Source of the DNA: Butyrivibrio sp.
GTDB lineage: Bacteria > Bacillota > Clostridia > Lachnospirales > Lachnospiraceae
NCBI GenBank assembly: GCA_015056565.1
Contig: SVGB01000016.1
Span: 1-64,000 of the forward strand
Length of the DNA stretch: 64,000 nucleotides
Direction of reading: 5' to 3'
Positions 35,368-43,448 of this stretch are shown here, piece by piece. Numbering within the stretch: the stretch's first letter is position 1; each line of letters begins with the position of its first letter. The notes under the pieces were generated by a model that saw only the letters and a program-made list of their open reading frames with translations, ran no database searches and was not told where the DNA came from. Made by a program: the position numbers and the translations under genes.

Positions 35368-36354
35368 ATGAGTATCAGAATTGGTATCCTTGGTTACGGT
35401 AACCTTGGAAAGGGAGTAGAACTGGCAGTTGCTGCATCACCAGATATGGAGCTGGTAGCAGTTTTCACAAGAAGAGATCCATCTTCTCTTTCAATAAAGA
35501 CAGCAGGAGTTCCTGTTGTTTCAGTTAATGACGTGGCAGATTACAAGGACAAGATAGATGTTATGATCCTCTGCGGAGGAAGCGCTACAGATCTTCCTGT
35601 TCAGACACCTCAGTACGCAAAGATGTTCAACGTTGTGGACAGCTTTGACACTCACGCCCGCATTCCTGAGCACTTTGCAAATGTTGACGCAGCAGCTAAG
35701 GAAGCAGGCAATGTAGCAGTTATTTCCTGCGGTTGGGATCCAGGAATGTTCTCACTTGCAAGAGTTTATTCCAACGCGATCCTTCCTGATGGCAAAGATT
35801 ACACATTCTGGGGCAAGGGCGTTTCCCAGGGACATTCAGATGCGATCCGTCGTATCAAGGGTGTCAAGAACGCCAAGCAGTACACCATCCCTGTTGAGAG
35901 CGCTCTGGAGGCAGTCAGAAGCGGCAAGAACCCTGAGCTTTCTACAAGAGACAAGCACACAAGAGAGTGCTTTGTAGTACTTGAGGACGGCGCAGATGCA
36001 GCAGCTGTTGAAAAAGAGATCAAGGAGATGCCAAACTATTTCGCTGATTACGACACAACAGTTCATTTTATCAGCGAGGAAGAGCTTCTTAAGAACCACA
36101 GCGGAATGGCTCACGGCGGATTCGTATTCAGAAGCGGCAAGACAGGTGCTGACAAGGAGCACAATCACATCATTGAGTACAGCTTAAAGCTTGATTCAAA
36201 CCCAGAGTTCACAACAAGTGTACTGGTAGCAGTTGCAAGAGCAGCATACAAGATGCACGCAGAAGGCGCCAAGGGCTGCAAGACAATGCTTGATATCCCA
36301 CCAGCAATGCTTTCAGACAAGACACCAGAAGAACTCAGATCTCATCTTCTTTAA
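35368..36354 (+). CDS. ddh: meso-Diaminopimelate D-dehydrogenase (Ddh)
   Basis: The product is 328 residues. The N-terminal Rossmann fold has IGILGYGNLGKGVELAV and ILCGGSATDLPVQTP. The central VISCGWDPGMFSLAR and GVSQGHSDAIRRIKGV motifs are diagnostic of Ddh. It makes meso-diaminopimelate for peptidoglycan and lysine in one NADPH- and ammonia-using step. GGAGG precedes the start. Confidence 0.96.
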   Translation: MSIRIGILGYGNLGKGVELAVAASPDMELVAVFTRRDPSSLSIKTAGVPVVSVNDVADYKDKIDVMILCGGSATDLPVQTPQYAKMFNVVDSFDTHARIPEHFANVDAAAKEAGNVAVISCGWDPGMFSLARVYSNAILPDGKDYTFWGKGVSQGHSDAIRRIKGVKNAKQYTIPVESALEAVRSGKNPELSTRDKHTRECFVVLEDGADAAAVEKEIKEMPNYFADYDTTVHFISEEELLKNHSGMAHGGFVFRSGKTGADKEHNHIIEYSLKLDSNPEFTTSVLVAVARAAYKMHAEGAKGCKTMLDIPPAMLSDKTPEELRSHLL

Positions 36355-36433
36355 TGCTTTAACCCGGTAAAAAATGTGGTAAAATATAACCACTTATGAA
36401 ATCGGAATAAACTATTTTGGAGGCATTTTACAG

Positions 36434-37711
36434 ATGAGTCAGCAGAAAATTGGAACAAGGTGTGTACAGGCGGGGTATACTCCGAAGAACGGAGAGCCCA
36501 GGCAGATACCTATTATTCAGTCAACAACCTTTAAGTACGACACCAGCGAGGATATGGGTAAGCTTTTTGACCTTGAGGCCAGTGGATACTTCTACACAAG
36601 GCTTCAGAACCCCACCAACGATCATGTTGCAGCCAAGATAGCTGCACTTGAGGGCGGCACTGCAGCAATGCTCACATCTTCAGGACAGGCAGCTAACTTT
36701 TTTGCCCTGTTTAATATATGCGAATGTGGTAGCCACATTGTAGCTTCTTCATCAATTTACGGAGGAACCTTTAACCTTATTGCAGTTACCATGGCCAAGA
36801 TGGGCATTGAGGTTACTTTCGTATCACCAACAGCAACTGATGAGGAGCTTGATGCAGCATTTAAGGACAACACAAGGGCTGTATTTGGCGAGACAATTGC
36901 AAACCCTGCTCTCACAGTCTTAGACATCGAGAAGTTTGCTAACGCAGCTCACAGACATGGTGTACCTCTTATCGTGGACAATACCTTTCCTACACCTGTA
37001 AACTGCAGGCCAATTGAATGGGGAGCAGATATCGTAACTCACTCAACCACCAAGTATATGGATGGACATGGAGCAGGAGTAGGCGGAGCCATTGTAGATT
37101 CCGGTGAGTTTGACTGGATGGCACACGCAGACAAGTTCCCTGGACTTTGCAAACCAGATGATTCTTATCACGGTATCACCTATGCTGAGAAGTTTGGAAA
37201 AGAGGGAGCCTTCATAACCAAGGCTACAGCCCAGCTTATGAGAGACTTTGGAAGCATCCAGTCTCCTCAGAACGCATTTATCTTAAACCTTGGACTTGAA
37301 TCACTGCATGTGCGCATGCCAAAGCACGTAGAGAACGGTCTTGCAGTAGCAAGATTCCTTGAGAAGCATCCTAAGGTTGTTAAGGTCAGCTACCCTGGCC
37401 TTGAATCAGATAAGTACTATGAGCTTGCCAGGAAATATATGCCAAACGGTGGCTGCGGCGTAGTTTCTTTCGAGCTTGAAGGTGGCAGGTCAGCAGCAGA
37501 GAACTTCATGAAGAAATTGAAGCTTGCTGCAATTGAGACCCACGTGGCAGATGCACGTACCTGCTGTCTTAACCCTGCAACATCAACACACAGGCAGATG
37601 ACCGATGAGCAGCTTATGGAAGCCGGAATCCCAGCTGGACTTGTAAGAATGAGCTGCGGTCTGGAGGACAAGGAAGATCTCATCGCGGATCTTGAACAGG
37701 CTCTTTCCTGA
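36434..37711 (+). CDS. O-acetylhomoserine sulfhydrylase (Cys/Met metabolism PLP enzyme)
   Basis: The product is 425 residues, the length typical of MetY. It has GYFYTRLQNPTNDHVAAKIAALEGG, SSSIYGGTFNL and the PLP lysine in THSTTKYMDGHGAGVGG. It most likely makes homocysteine from O-acetylhomoserine and sulfide; cystathionine gamma-synthase activity is possible but the length argues for MetY. GGAGG precedes the start, and a terminator follows. Confidence 0.9.
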   Translation: MSQQKIGTRCVQAGYTPKNGEPRQIPIIQSTTFKYDTSEDMGKLFDLEASGYFYTRLQNPTNDHVAAKIAALEGGTAAMLTSSGQAANFFALFNICECGSHIVASSSIYGGTFNLIAVTMAKMGIEVTFVSPTATDEELDAAFKDNTRAVFGETIANPALTVLDIEKFANAAHRHGVPLIVDNTFPTPVNCRPIEWGADIVTHSTTKYMDGHGAGVGGAIVDSGEFDWMAHADKFPGLCKPDDSYHGITYAEKFGKEGAFITKATAQLMRDFGSIQSPQNAFILNLGLESLHVRMPKHVENGLAVARFLEKHPKVVKVSYPGLESDKYYELARKYMPNGGCGVVSFELEGGRSAAENFMKKLKLAAIETHVADARTCCLNPATSTHRQMTDEQLMEAGIPAGLVRMSCGLEDKEDLIADLEQALS

Positions 37712-37726
37712 TCTGCATAAACTATG

Positions 37727-37757
37727 GCCTGTGGCGTGGCAACCACAGGCTTTTTTT
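37727..37757 (+). terminator. Intrinsic terminator
   Basis: GCCTGTGG and CCACAGGC pair around an 8-nt loop and are followed by seven T residues. It lies 11 bp before the ribosome binding site of the next gene, so that gene needs read-through or its own promoter; none is obvious in between. Confidence 0.9.
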
Positions 37758-37777
37758 AACCATGAAAGGAGATTTCT

Positions 37778-38896
37778 ATGGTACAGATTTTTTTCCCTGA
37801 AATGAAAAAGAAACTTGCATTTGGCGCAATGAGGCTTCCTATGAAGGACGGCCAGATCGATAAGGCGCAGGTGTGTGACATGGTTGATGCCTTTATTGAT
37901 AACGGCTTTAACTATTTTGATACAGCTCATGGCTATCACGACGGAATGTCTGAGACAACTTTAAAAGAGTGCCTCACAAGTCGCCATGATCGAAGTGAGT
38001 ACACTCTTACAAACAAGCTCACAGAGCCATATTTTAAAAGCAAGGAAGAGATCCGTCCCTTCTTTGAGAAGCAGCTTGAGTGGTGCGGAGTTGAGTACTT
38101 TGACTTTTATCTGATGCATGCTCTTGGCAGGGGCAACTATGATCATTTCCAGAGATGCGAGGCTTTTGAGGTTGCTCAGGAGCTTAAGAAAGAGGGCAAG
38201 ATTAGACATGTGGGACTTTCTTTCCACGATTCAGCAGATTTCCTGGATAAGATCTTAACTGACCACCCTGAGGTAGAAGTTGTTCAGATCCAGTTCAACT
38301 ACCTTGACTATGAAGATGACAAGGTCCAGAGCAGGAAGTGCTACGAAGTGTGCAAGAAGCACAACAAGCCAATCCTGGTAATGGAGCCTGTTAAGGGCGG
38401 AAGCCTTGTAAACCTCTCTGAAGAAGCCAAAAAAGTCTACGACGAACTTGGAAATATGAGCTATGCATCCTATGCTATCCGCTTTGTTGCCGGATTTGAC
38501 CAGATCGCTATGGTTCTCTCTGGAATGAGCAGCCTTGAGCAGATGAAGGACAACATCTCCTACATGAAAGACTTTAAGCCTCTTTCAGAAAAAGAGATGG
38601 AGGCAGTACAGAAGGTAACCAGGATCACCAAAGGTCTTGACCTTATCCCATGTACCAACTGCCACTACTGCATCGAGGAAAACCACTGCCCTATGAACAT
38701 CAGAATCCCAGATCTGTTCAGCTGCCTCAATGCCAAGGCTAGCTTTGGCGCAGACATTGAAGCCAAGTACGCCGAGTACACAACTGGCGCCGGCAAGGCA
38801 TCTGACTGCGTTAAATGCGGCATGTGCGAAACCGTTTGCCCTCAGCACCTCGAGATCAGAGACCTGCTGGAGAAAGTCGCTACTGCATTCGAATAA
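37778..38896 (+). CDS. Aldo/keto reductase with ferredoxin-type iron-sulfur tail
   Basis: The product is 372 residues. Residues 1-270 are an aldo/keto reductase barrel with GAMRLPM, NYFDTAHGYHDGMSE (catalytic Asp and Tyr) and FYLMHALG. Residues 285-372 carry CTNCHYCIEENHCPM and CVKCGMCETVCPQH, enough for two 4Fe-4S clusters. Members of this fused family are common in anaerobes; the natural substrate is unknown. A 120-bp palindrome begins on its stop codon. Confidence 0.88.
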   Translation: MVQIFFPEMKKKLAFGAMRLPMKDGQIDKAQVCDMVDAFIDNGFNYFDTAHGYHDGMSETTLKECLTSRHDRSEYTLTNKLTEPYFKSKEEIRPFFEKQLEWCGVEYFDFYLMHALGRGNYDHFQRCEAFEVAQELKKEGKIRHVGLSFHDSADFLDKILTDHPEVEVVQIQFNYLDYEDDKVQSRKCYEVCKKHNKPILVMEPVKGGSLVNLSEEAKKVYDELGNMSYASYAIRFVAGFDQIAMVLSGMSSLEQMKDNISYMKDFKPLSEKEMEAVQKVTRITKGLDLIPCTNCHYCIEENHCPMNIRIPDLFSCLNAKASFGADIEAKYAEYTTGAGKASDCVKCGMCETVCPQHLEIRDLLEKVATAFE

Positions 38897-39014
38897 GACA
38901 CGGGGACGGTTCGGTTTCCTGACACGGGGACGGTTCTTTTGTCAGGTTTTATTTTGATAAAACCTGACAAAAGAACCGTCCCCGTGTCAGGAAACCGAAC
39001 CGTCCCCGTGTCTT
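38895..39014. repeat. Composite 120-bp perfect palindrome, family A
   Basis: There are two perfect 58-nt arms around a 4-nt loop (TTTG). Each arm contains two nested family A cores, GACACGGGGACGGTTCGGTTTC and GACACGGGGACGGTTCTTTTGTC. It fills nearly the whole gap between the stop codons of the reductase (38896) and the convergent amt gene (39019), and should terminate both. Confidence 0.95.
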
Positions 39015-39018
39015 GTTT

Positions 39019-40788
39019 TTATTCTACATCTGCCAGGGCTGCGGCGCCTTCTTCGCCGGTCCTGATCTTAACTACGTTGTCGAGACTGTAAACGAAGATC
39101 TTGCCATCTCCGATGTGACCGGTGTAAAGAGTCTTCTTAGCAGCTTCGATAACGTCCTCAACTGGGATCTTGCTGACAACAACTTCAAGCTTGATCTTGG
39201 GAAGGAGCGTGGCATCCATCTCAACTCCACGATACATGTCGCCAGAGCCTTTCTGGACACCACAGCCCATGACCTGAGTAACAGTCATTCCGGTAACGCC
39301 AAGGTCGTTCATTGCGCGACGCAGCTTGTCGTAGCGGGACAACTTAGCGATGATGACAACTTTATGTATTCCTGACTCAGTATGTACTGGTGCTGTAACA
39401 ACCGGTACTGAAGCCTTCTTCTGGAACTCGGAAGCCTCTTCGTAATCGCTTACGCCAAGGTCTGTGTTCTCGTTTACTCCCATTGTAAGAGTGTTTGAAA
39501 CGTCCATGATAGAAAATCCTGAGTAAGCTGATGCAAGGCCATGTTCTGTTGAATCAAGACCAAGGATCTCTTCTTCCTCAGAAACTCTAAGGCCAAGTAT
39601 CTTTTTGATCGCTACGAATGTGATCGTGATAGTAACTGCTGTCCAGGCTGCTGTTGCTGCAAAACCTGCAATCTGGATTCCAAGGAGCTTGAATCCGCCG
39701 CCGTAGAACAGACCAACCATCTCGTTTCCTGCTGCGTCTGCAATTGAATAGCCAGGTGCTGTGTTTGTAGCGAAAAGACCTACTGCCAGAGTCCCCCAGA
39801 TACCGTTTAAGCAGTGAACTGCTACAGCACCTACAGGGTCATCAACGTGAAGCTTGTAATCAAGGAACCATACGCCGAAACATACAAGAAGGCCAGCAAC
39901 AATACCGATAATGATTGCACCAAAGGCATCTGTTACATCGCAGGGAGCTGTGATGGCAACAAGTCCTGCAAGTGAAGCGTTAAGACACATTGAAACATCA
40001 GGTTTACCATATTTAAGCCATGTAAAGATCATACATGTAACTGTAGCCAGAGCTGGAGCAATTGTGGTTGTTACAAATACTGATCCAAGCTGATCTACTG
40101 AAGTGCAGGCAGCGCCGTTAAATCCATACCAGCCAAGCCAGAGAATGAATACACCAAGAGCAGCTGCCACAAGGTTGTGGCCAGGAAATGCGTTTACTTT
40201 TACTACCTTACCATTTTTGTCTCTTTCAAACTTACCAATACGTGGTCCAAGGAATGCTGCACCAATAAGGGCTGAGATACCACCAACCATGTGGATACAG
40301 TTTGAACCTGCAAAGTCATGGAAGCCAATCTGTGAAAGGAAGCCTCCGCCCCAGGTCCAGTGAGCTTCGATAGGGTAGATCACTGCTGAGATAACTGCCG
40401 AGTACACACAATAAGAAATGAATTTAGTTCTCTCAGCCATTGATCCTGAAACGATGGTTGCTGTTGTGGCACAGAACACAAGGTTAAATACGAAGTTGGA
40501 CCAGTCAAAGCTTGCATAGCTTGTGAAAATATCAAATCCAGGTCTTCCAATGAATCCTGCCAGGTCTTCTCCAAGAAGAAGGCCAAAACCTATAAGAATA
40601 AATACAACAGTTCCAATACAGAAATCCATCAGGTTCTTCATGATGATATTTCCTGTGTTTTTGGCTCTGGTAAAGCCCGCCTCGCACATTGCAAAGCCTG
40701 CCTGCATCCAGAAAACCAGTGCTGCGCCAATCAAGAACCAGACGCTAAATACGGTACCATCTATAGCTTGTAAGATTTCTTCACTCAT
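39019..40788 (-). CDS. Ammonium transporter fused to a PII (GlnB/GlnK) domain
   Basis: The product is 589 residues. Residues 1-425 form an Amt/AmtB channel with eleven or so membrane helices, including FVLIGFGLLLGEDLAGFIG, STVVHMVGG-like NCIHMVGGISALIGA and PGHNLVAAALGVFILWLGWYGFNGA. A linker follows, and then residues 465-575 form a complete PII domain with KLRRAMNDLGVTGMTVTQVMGCG, the T-loop tyrosine in MYRGVEMD and the B-loop region TGHIGDGKIFV. PII blocks AmtB when nitrogen is plentiful, so the fusion ties sensor and channel together. GGAGG precedes the start. Its leader matches that of asnB. Confidence 0.94.
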   Translation of the reverse strand: MSEEILQAIDGTVFSVWFLIGAALVFWMQAGFAMCEAGFTRAKNTGNIIMKNLMDFCIGTVVFILIGFGLLLGEDLAGFIGRPGFDIFTSYASFDWSNFVFNLVFCATTATIVSGSMAERTKFISYCVYSAVISAVIYPIEAHWTWGGGFLSQIGFHDFAGSNCIHMVGGISALIGAAFLGPRIGKFERDKNGKVVKVNAFPGHNLVAAALGVFILWLGWYGFNGAACTSVDQLGSVFVTTTIAPALATVTCMIFTWLKYGKPDVSMCLNASLAGLVAITAPCDVTDAFGAIIIGIVAGLLVCFGVWFLDYKLHVDDPVGAVAVHCLNGIWGTLAVGLFATNTAPGYSIADAAGNEMVGLFYGGGFKLLGIQIAGFAATAAWTAVTITITFVAIKKILGLRVSEEEEILGLDSTEHGLASAYSGFSIMDVSNTLTMGVNENTDLGVSDYEEASEFQKKASVPVVTAPVHTESGIHKVVIIAKLSRYDKLRRAMNDLGVTGMTVTQVMGCGVQKGSGDMYRGVEMDATLLPKIKLEVVVSKIPVEDVIEAAKKTLYTGHIGDGKIFVYSLDNVVKIRTGEEGAAALADVE

Positions 40789-40820
40789 ACTATTTCTCCT
40801 CCTAGTTATTTAGGTGACCT

Positions 40821-40847
40821 GACAACAGAACCGTCCCCGTGTCTTGT
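40821..40847. repeat. Partial family A repeat in the amt leader
   Basis: A single, unpaired, reverse-oriented core (ACAGAACCGTCCCCGTGTCTTGT-like) lies between the second terminator hairpin and the ribosome binding site of amt. It looks like a remnant of a full element. Confidence 0.8.
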
Positions 40848-40854
40848 GTGCGAA

Positions 40855-41005
40855 AAAGACGATGTAATCGGCTCATTGCTGTGCTAGCTGCAGCAGTGAT
40901 GCCCCATTGCATCGTCTTTATTTACGCAAGTCGTTATTTACCTGATCACCAATAAACAAAAAACGCCTTAGAGCAACATGCTGTGCTCTAAGACGCCCTT
41001 GTCTT
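40855..41005 (-). promoter_or_regulatory. Candidate ANTAR-type antiterminator leader of amt
   Basis: Read on the minus strand, hairpin P1 (AAGAC-AAGGGC-GUCUU, 41005-40990) shares its 3' arm with terminator T1 (stem to about 40963, then TTTTTT). Hairpin P2 (GAUGC-AAUGGG-GCAUC, 40913-40898) shares its stem with terminator T2 (AAAGACGAUG... pairing with ...CAUCGUCUUU, 40919-40855, then TTTTT). Both hexaloops have A at position 1 and G at position 4, the feature recognised by ANTAR RNA-binding domains. The same parts occur ahead of asnB. No ANTAR protein is encoded in the window. Confidence 0.75.
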
Positions 41006-41016
41006 TATGAGTTAGA

Positions 41017-41060
41017 AGTTTAAATGATAAAAAAATCGTTGTCAAGTACTTTGTATACAA
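41017..41060 (-). promoter_or_regulatory. Promoter and upstream palindrome of amt
   Basis: On the minus strand, TTGACA (41045-41040), a 17-bp spacer and TAAACT (41022-41017) form a strong promoter. The perfect palindrome TTGTATACAA (41060-41051) lies just upstream, within a 20-bp block identical to one ahead of asnB. This suggests a common DNA-binding regulator. Confidence 0.85.
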
Positions 41061-41178
41061 TTATGCAATTTTATTTAAATATGCCTGAGACACGCATAAT
41101 AAGTGCGAATCATCTCGCCTGCATGCATTATATGGGCTATAATTATAGATATACAAAAGACGACAGATAGAGGTGACC

Positions 41179-43113
41179 ATGTTTTATTTCCTGATTATTC
41201 TAATAACAATTCTATATATAGTCGTTTTGGAACTGTCCAAAAACATCCTTATCAGCTGGATCATTGCGATACTGGCCTGCGCAGCCATGATCAGCTATCG
41301 CGTCTATTGCAAAAAGAAATATGACGCCAACAAAGGAAGTGTCTTTGGGAATATCTATGGCTACGGCCCTGAGAATAAGAGGCGGGATATGCGCATACGT
41401 GCAGTTTGCGCGTTGTTTTTGTTTGTACTTGTGCTTGGGGCGAATTACTTCTTTACGCAGCCGCCTGCTAAGAGGGTTCCGGTAGTTGATAATAAAAAGC
41501 CAGATGTTACCACAGTTGTGACCATAGATCAGGGGCAGCTTACAGGTGTGTATAATGAAGATCACACAGTTAAGGCTTACGGCGGGATTCCTTATGCCAA
41601 GCCTCCAGTTGGGGAACTGAGGTTTAGAGAGCCTCAGGCGCCGGATAAGTGGGAGGGCGTAAGAGCCTGCGATCACTTTGGGCCTATGGCTATGCAGCCA
41701 AGGAGCAGCGTCATTTATGACTCTCTTGCAAGGATTCTGGGCTATCACGACTACCGCATCAGATTTGGGGATGAGTATGTTGAAGAGATGAGCGAAGACT
41801 GCCTGTACCTTAATATCTTTTCGCCGGAAAAAGAGACTGATGACCTTCTGCCAGTAGTTCTCTATATCCATGGAGGTTCCCTTACCACAGGTAAGCCCTC
41901 CTACACAGAGTACCGGGGAGAAGACCTGGCGAAAAAGGGTGTAGTGTACGTCAACTGTGCATACAGGCTGGGAGTGTTTGGCTACTACGCCGCAGAGGAT
42001 CTAAAGAAAGAGTCTCCAAACGGCACTACTGGCAACTACGGACTTCTTGACCAGATAGCGGCTCTTAACTGGGTTTATAACAACATCAAGGCATTTGGCG
42101 GAGATCCTAAGAGGATCACCATAGCAGGAGAGTCAGCCGGTGCATCCAGTGTCAATGCCATCTGTGCTTCTCCCCTTGCAAAGGGGCTTTTCCAGTACGC
42201 AATTGCTGAGTCCAGCTCTGTCCTTCCCAAAGTTCCTTTCCACACCTTAAGGGACTACGAGGACGCCATTAAGACTGGAGATGCGGTCAGAAGCGAGTTC
42301 CGGGTAAAAACCTCAGAGGAACTTAGAAGCATTCCGGCAAAAGAGCTTGTGACCACCATTACTGATAACTCCGCTATGACTGTTGATGGCTATGCACTAA
42401 CTCAGCAGCCTTACCTTACTTATGTACAAGGCAAAAACAATGAGAAAGCTCTTTTAAACGGATTCAATGCCAAGGAGGCTGACGCATTTTTGTTAGACGA
42501 CGAGGCCACAAGGGACAACTATGTGGATCTTCTTGCCAAGGACATGGACGACTACGCAGAGGAAATGGCACAGGTTGTTCCCTATAACCTGCCACAGCGT
42601 GATCAGCACATAATAATTGACAAGCTCGGAGAAGCCAAGGGAGCCCTTAACGTGGCTTACAGTGCCATGTGGTTTACTTATCCCCACTATGTCTGGAACA
42701 ATTACCTTGTTAAGCAGGGCATCCCGGCTTATGAGTACTATTTTACCAAGACCAATAACGTCCTTACCAACTATCATGCAGGAGAACTGCCCTACGCCTA
42801 CGGCAATCTCTGGCGTCATCCGGGGCTTTATGATGACAGCGACTATGAACTGTCTGAGATCATGCAGAGCTACTGGGTAAACTTTATTTATAACGGAGAT
42901 CCAAACGGTAACTATCGCCAGACAGATGAACCAGGAGATGGTATCTATAACACAGAAGTAGCTGATAAGCCGCTTCCTGTCTGGGAGATGAGAAGTAAAG
43001 GGCAGGATAAGCTCCTTCAGCTTGATACAACTCTCCAGATGATCGATGATCCAAACCTGGAGATATACAAGGTAATCGACAAATATATGGATGAAAAGGT
43101 CAAGGGCAGATAA
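41179..43113 (+). CDS. Type B carboxylesterase with N-terminal membrane segments
   Basis: The product is about 644 residues. Two N-terminal hydrophobic segments (about 1-35 and 70-90) anchor it, so the catalytic domain probably faces outside. The esterase domain (about 115-640) has GGIPYAKPPVGELRF, the SEDCLYLNIFSP block, oxyanion HGG, the nucleophile Ser in IAGESAGA, and a late HAGELPYAYGN that carries the catalytic His. The substrate is unknown; dietary or plant esters would fit a gut or rumen organism. The ATG at 41179 is chosen because AGAGGT lies 5 nt before it. It sits between the divergent amt promoter and the asnB operon. Confidence 0.88.
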   Translation: MFYFLIILITILYIVVLELSKNILISWIIAILACAAMISYRVYCKKKYDANKGSVFGNIYGYGPENKRRDMRIRAVCALFLFVLVLGANYFFTQPPAKRVPVVDNKKPDVTTVVTIDQGQLTGVYNEDHTVKAYGGIPYAKPPVGELRFREPQAPDKWEGVRACDHFGPMAMQPRSSVIYDSLARILGYHDYRIRFGDEYVEEMSEDCLYLNIFSPEKETDDLLPVVLYIHGGSLTTGKPSYTEYRGEDLAKKGVVYVNCAYRLGVFGYYAAEDLKKESPNGTTGNYGLLDQIAALNWVYNNIKAFGGDPKRITIAGESAGASSVNAICASPLAKGLFQYAIAESSSVLPKVPFHTLRDYEDAIKTGDAVRSEFRVKTSEELRSIPAKELVTTITDNSAMTVDGYALTQQPYLTYVQGKNNEKALLNGFNAKEADAFLLDDEATRDNYVDLLAKDMDDYAEEMAQVVPYNLPQRDQHIIIDKLGEAKGALNVAYSAMWFTYPHYVWNNYLVKQGIPAYEYYFTKTNNVLTNYHAGELPYAYGNLWRHPGLYDDSDYELSEIMQSYWVNFIYNGDPNGNYRQTDEPGDGIYNTEVADKPLPVWEMRSKGQDKLLQLDTTLQMIDDPNLEIYKVIDKYMDEKVKGR

Positions 43114-43165
43114 AAAGCAAGCTTTGTTATACCCGGACTAGCAGGCTAGAAGCAGAATTGCATAA

Positions 43166-43210
43166 TTGTATACAAAAATACTTGACAAAGTAATTTCTAT
43201 CCTTTAAACT
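43166..43210 (+). promoter_or_regulatory. Promoter and upstream palindrome of the asnB operon
   Basis: TTGACA (43182-43187), a 17-bp spacer and TAAACT (43205-43210) match the amt promoter exactly in both hexamers and spacing. TTGTATACAA (43166-43175) sits upstream in the same 20-bp block. Its centre is near -46 from the expected start, an activator-like position. Confidence 0.85.
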
Positions 43211-43221
43211 TACAATTCATA

Positions 43222-43431
43222 AAGACAAGGGCGTCTTAGAGCAGGACTATACTGCTCTAAGGCGCTTTTTGCTTTTTGGCGGTGAGTCAGTGGGGACGTT
43301 ACAGTTTGACTCACTATCCCAGTGAGTCAAACTGTAACGTCCCCACTGACTCACCTTTAACGAACATTAAGACGATGCAATGGAGCATCTTGCTGCGTAA
43401 AGCGCGGCTTGATCTCGTTGCGTCGTTTTTT
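43222..43431 (+). promoter_or_regulatory. Candidate ANTAR-type antiterminator leader of asnB
   Basis: P1 (AAGAC-AAGGGC-GUCUU, 43222-43237) overlaps terminator T1 (GCGTCTTAGAGCAG with CTGCTCTAAGGCGC, 43231-43265, then TTTTT). P2 (GAUGC-AAUGGA-GCAUC, 43374-43389) overlaps terminator T2 (ACGATGCAATG with CGTTGCGTCGT, 43372-43426, then a T-run). P1 is identical in the amt leader, and P2 differs only at the last loop base. A family B palindrome has been inserted between T1 and P2. Binding of an ANTAR protein would keep P1 and P2 folded and let transcription through. Confidence 0.75.
43281..43355. repeat. Palindromic repeat, family B, in the asnB leader
   Basis: This is a perfect inverted repeat of about 75 bp with arms GGTGAGTCAGTGGGGACG...TTTGACTCACT and a 5-nt loop. 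It is inserted between the two regulatory hairpin pairs of the asnB leader; the amt leader has unrelated sequence of about 45 nt at that point. Confidence 0.95.
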
Positions 43432-43448
43432 CTTTAGGAGGAAAAAGT

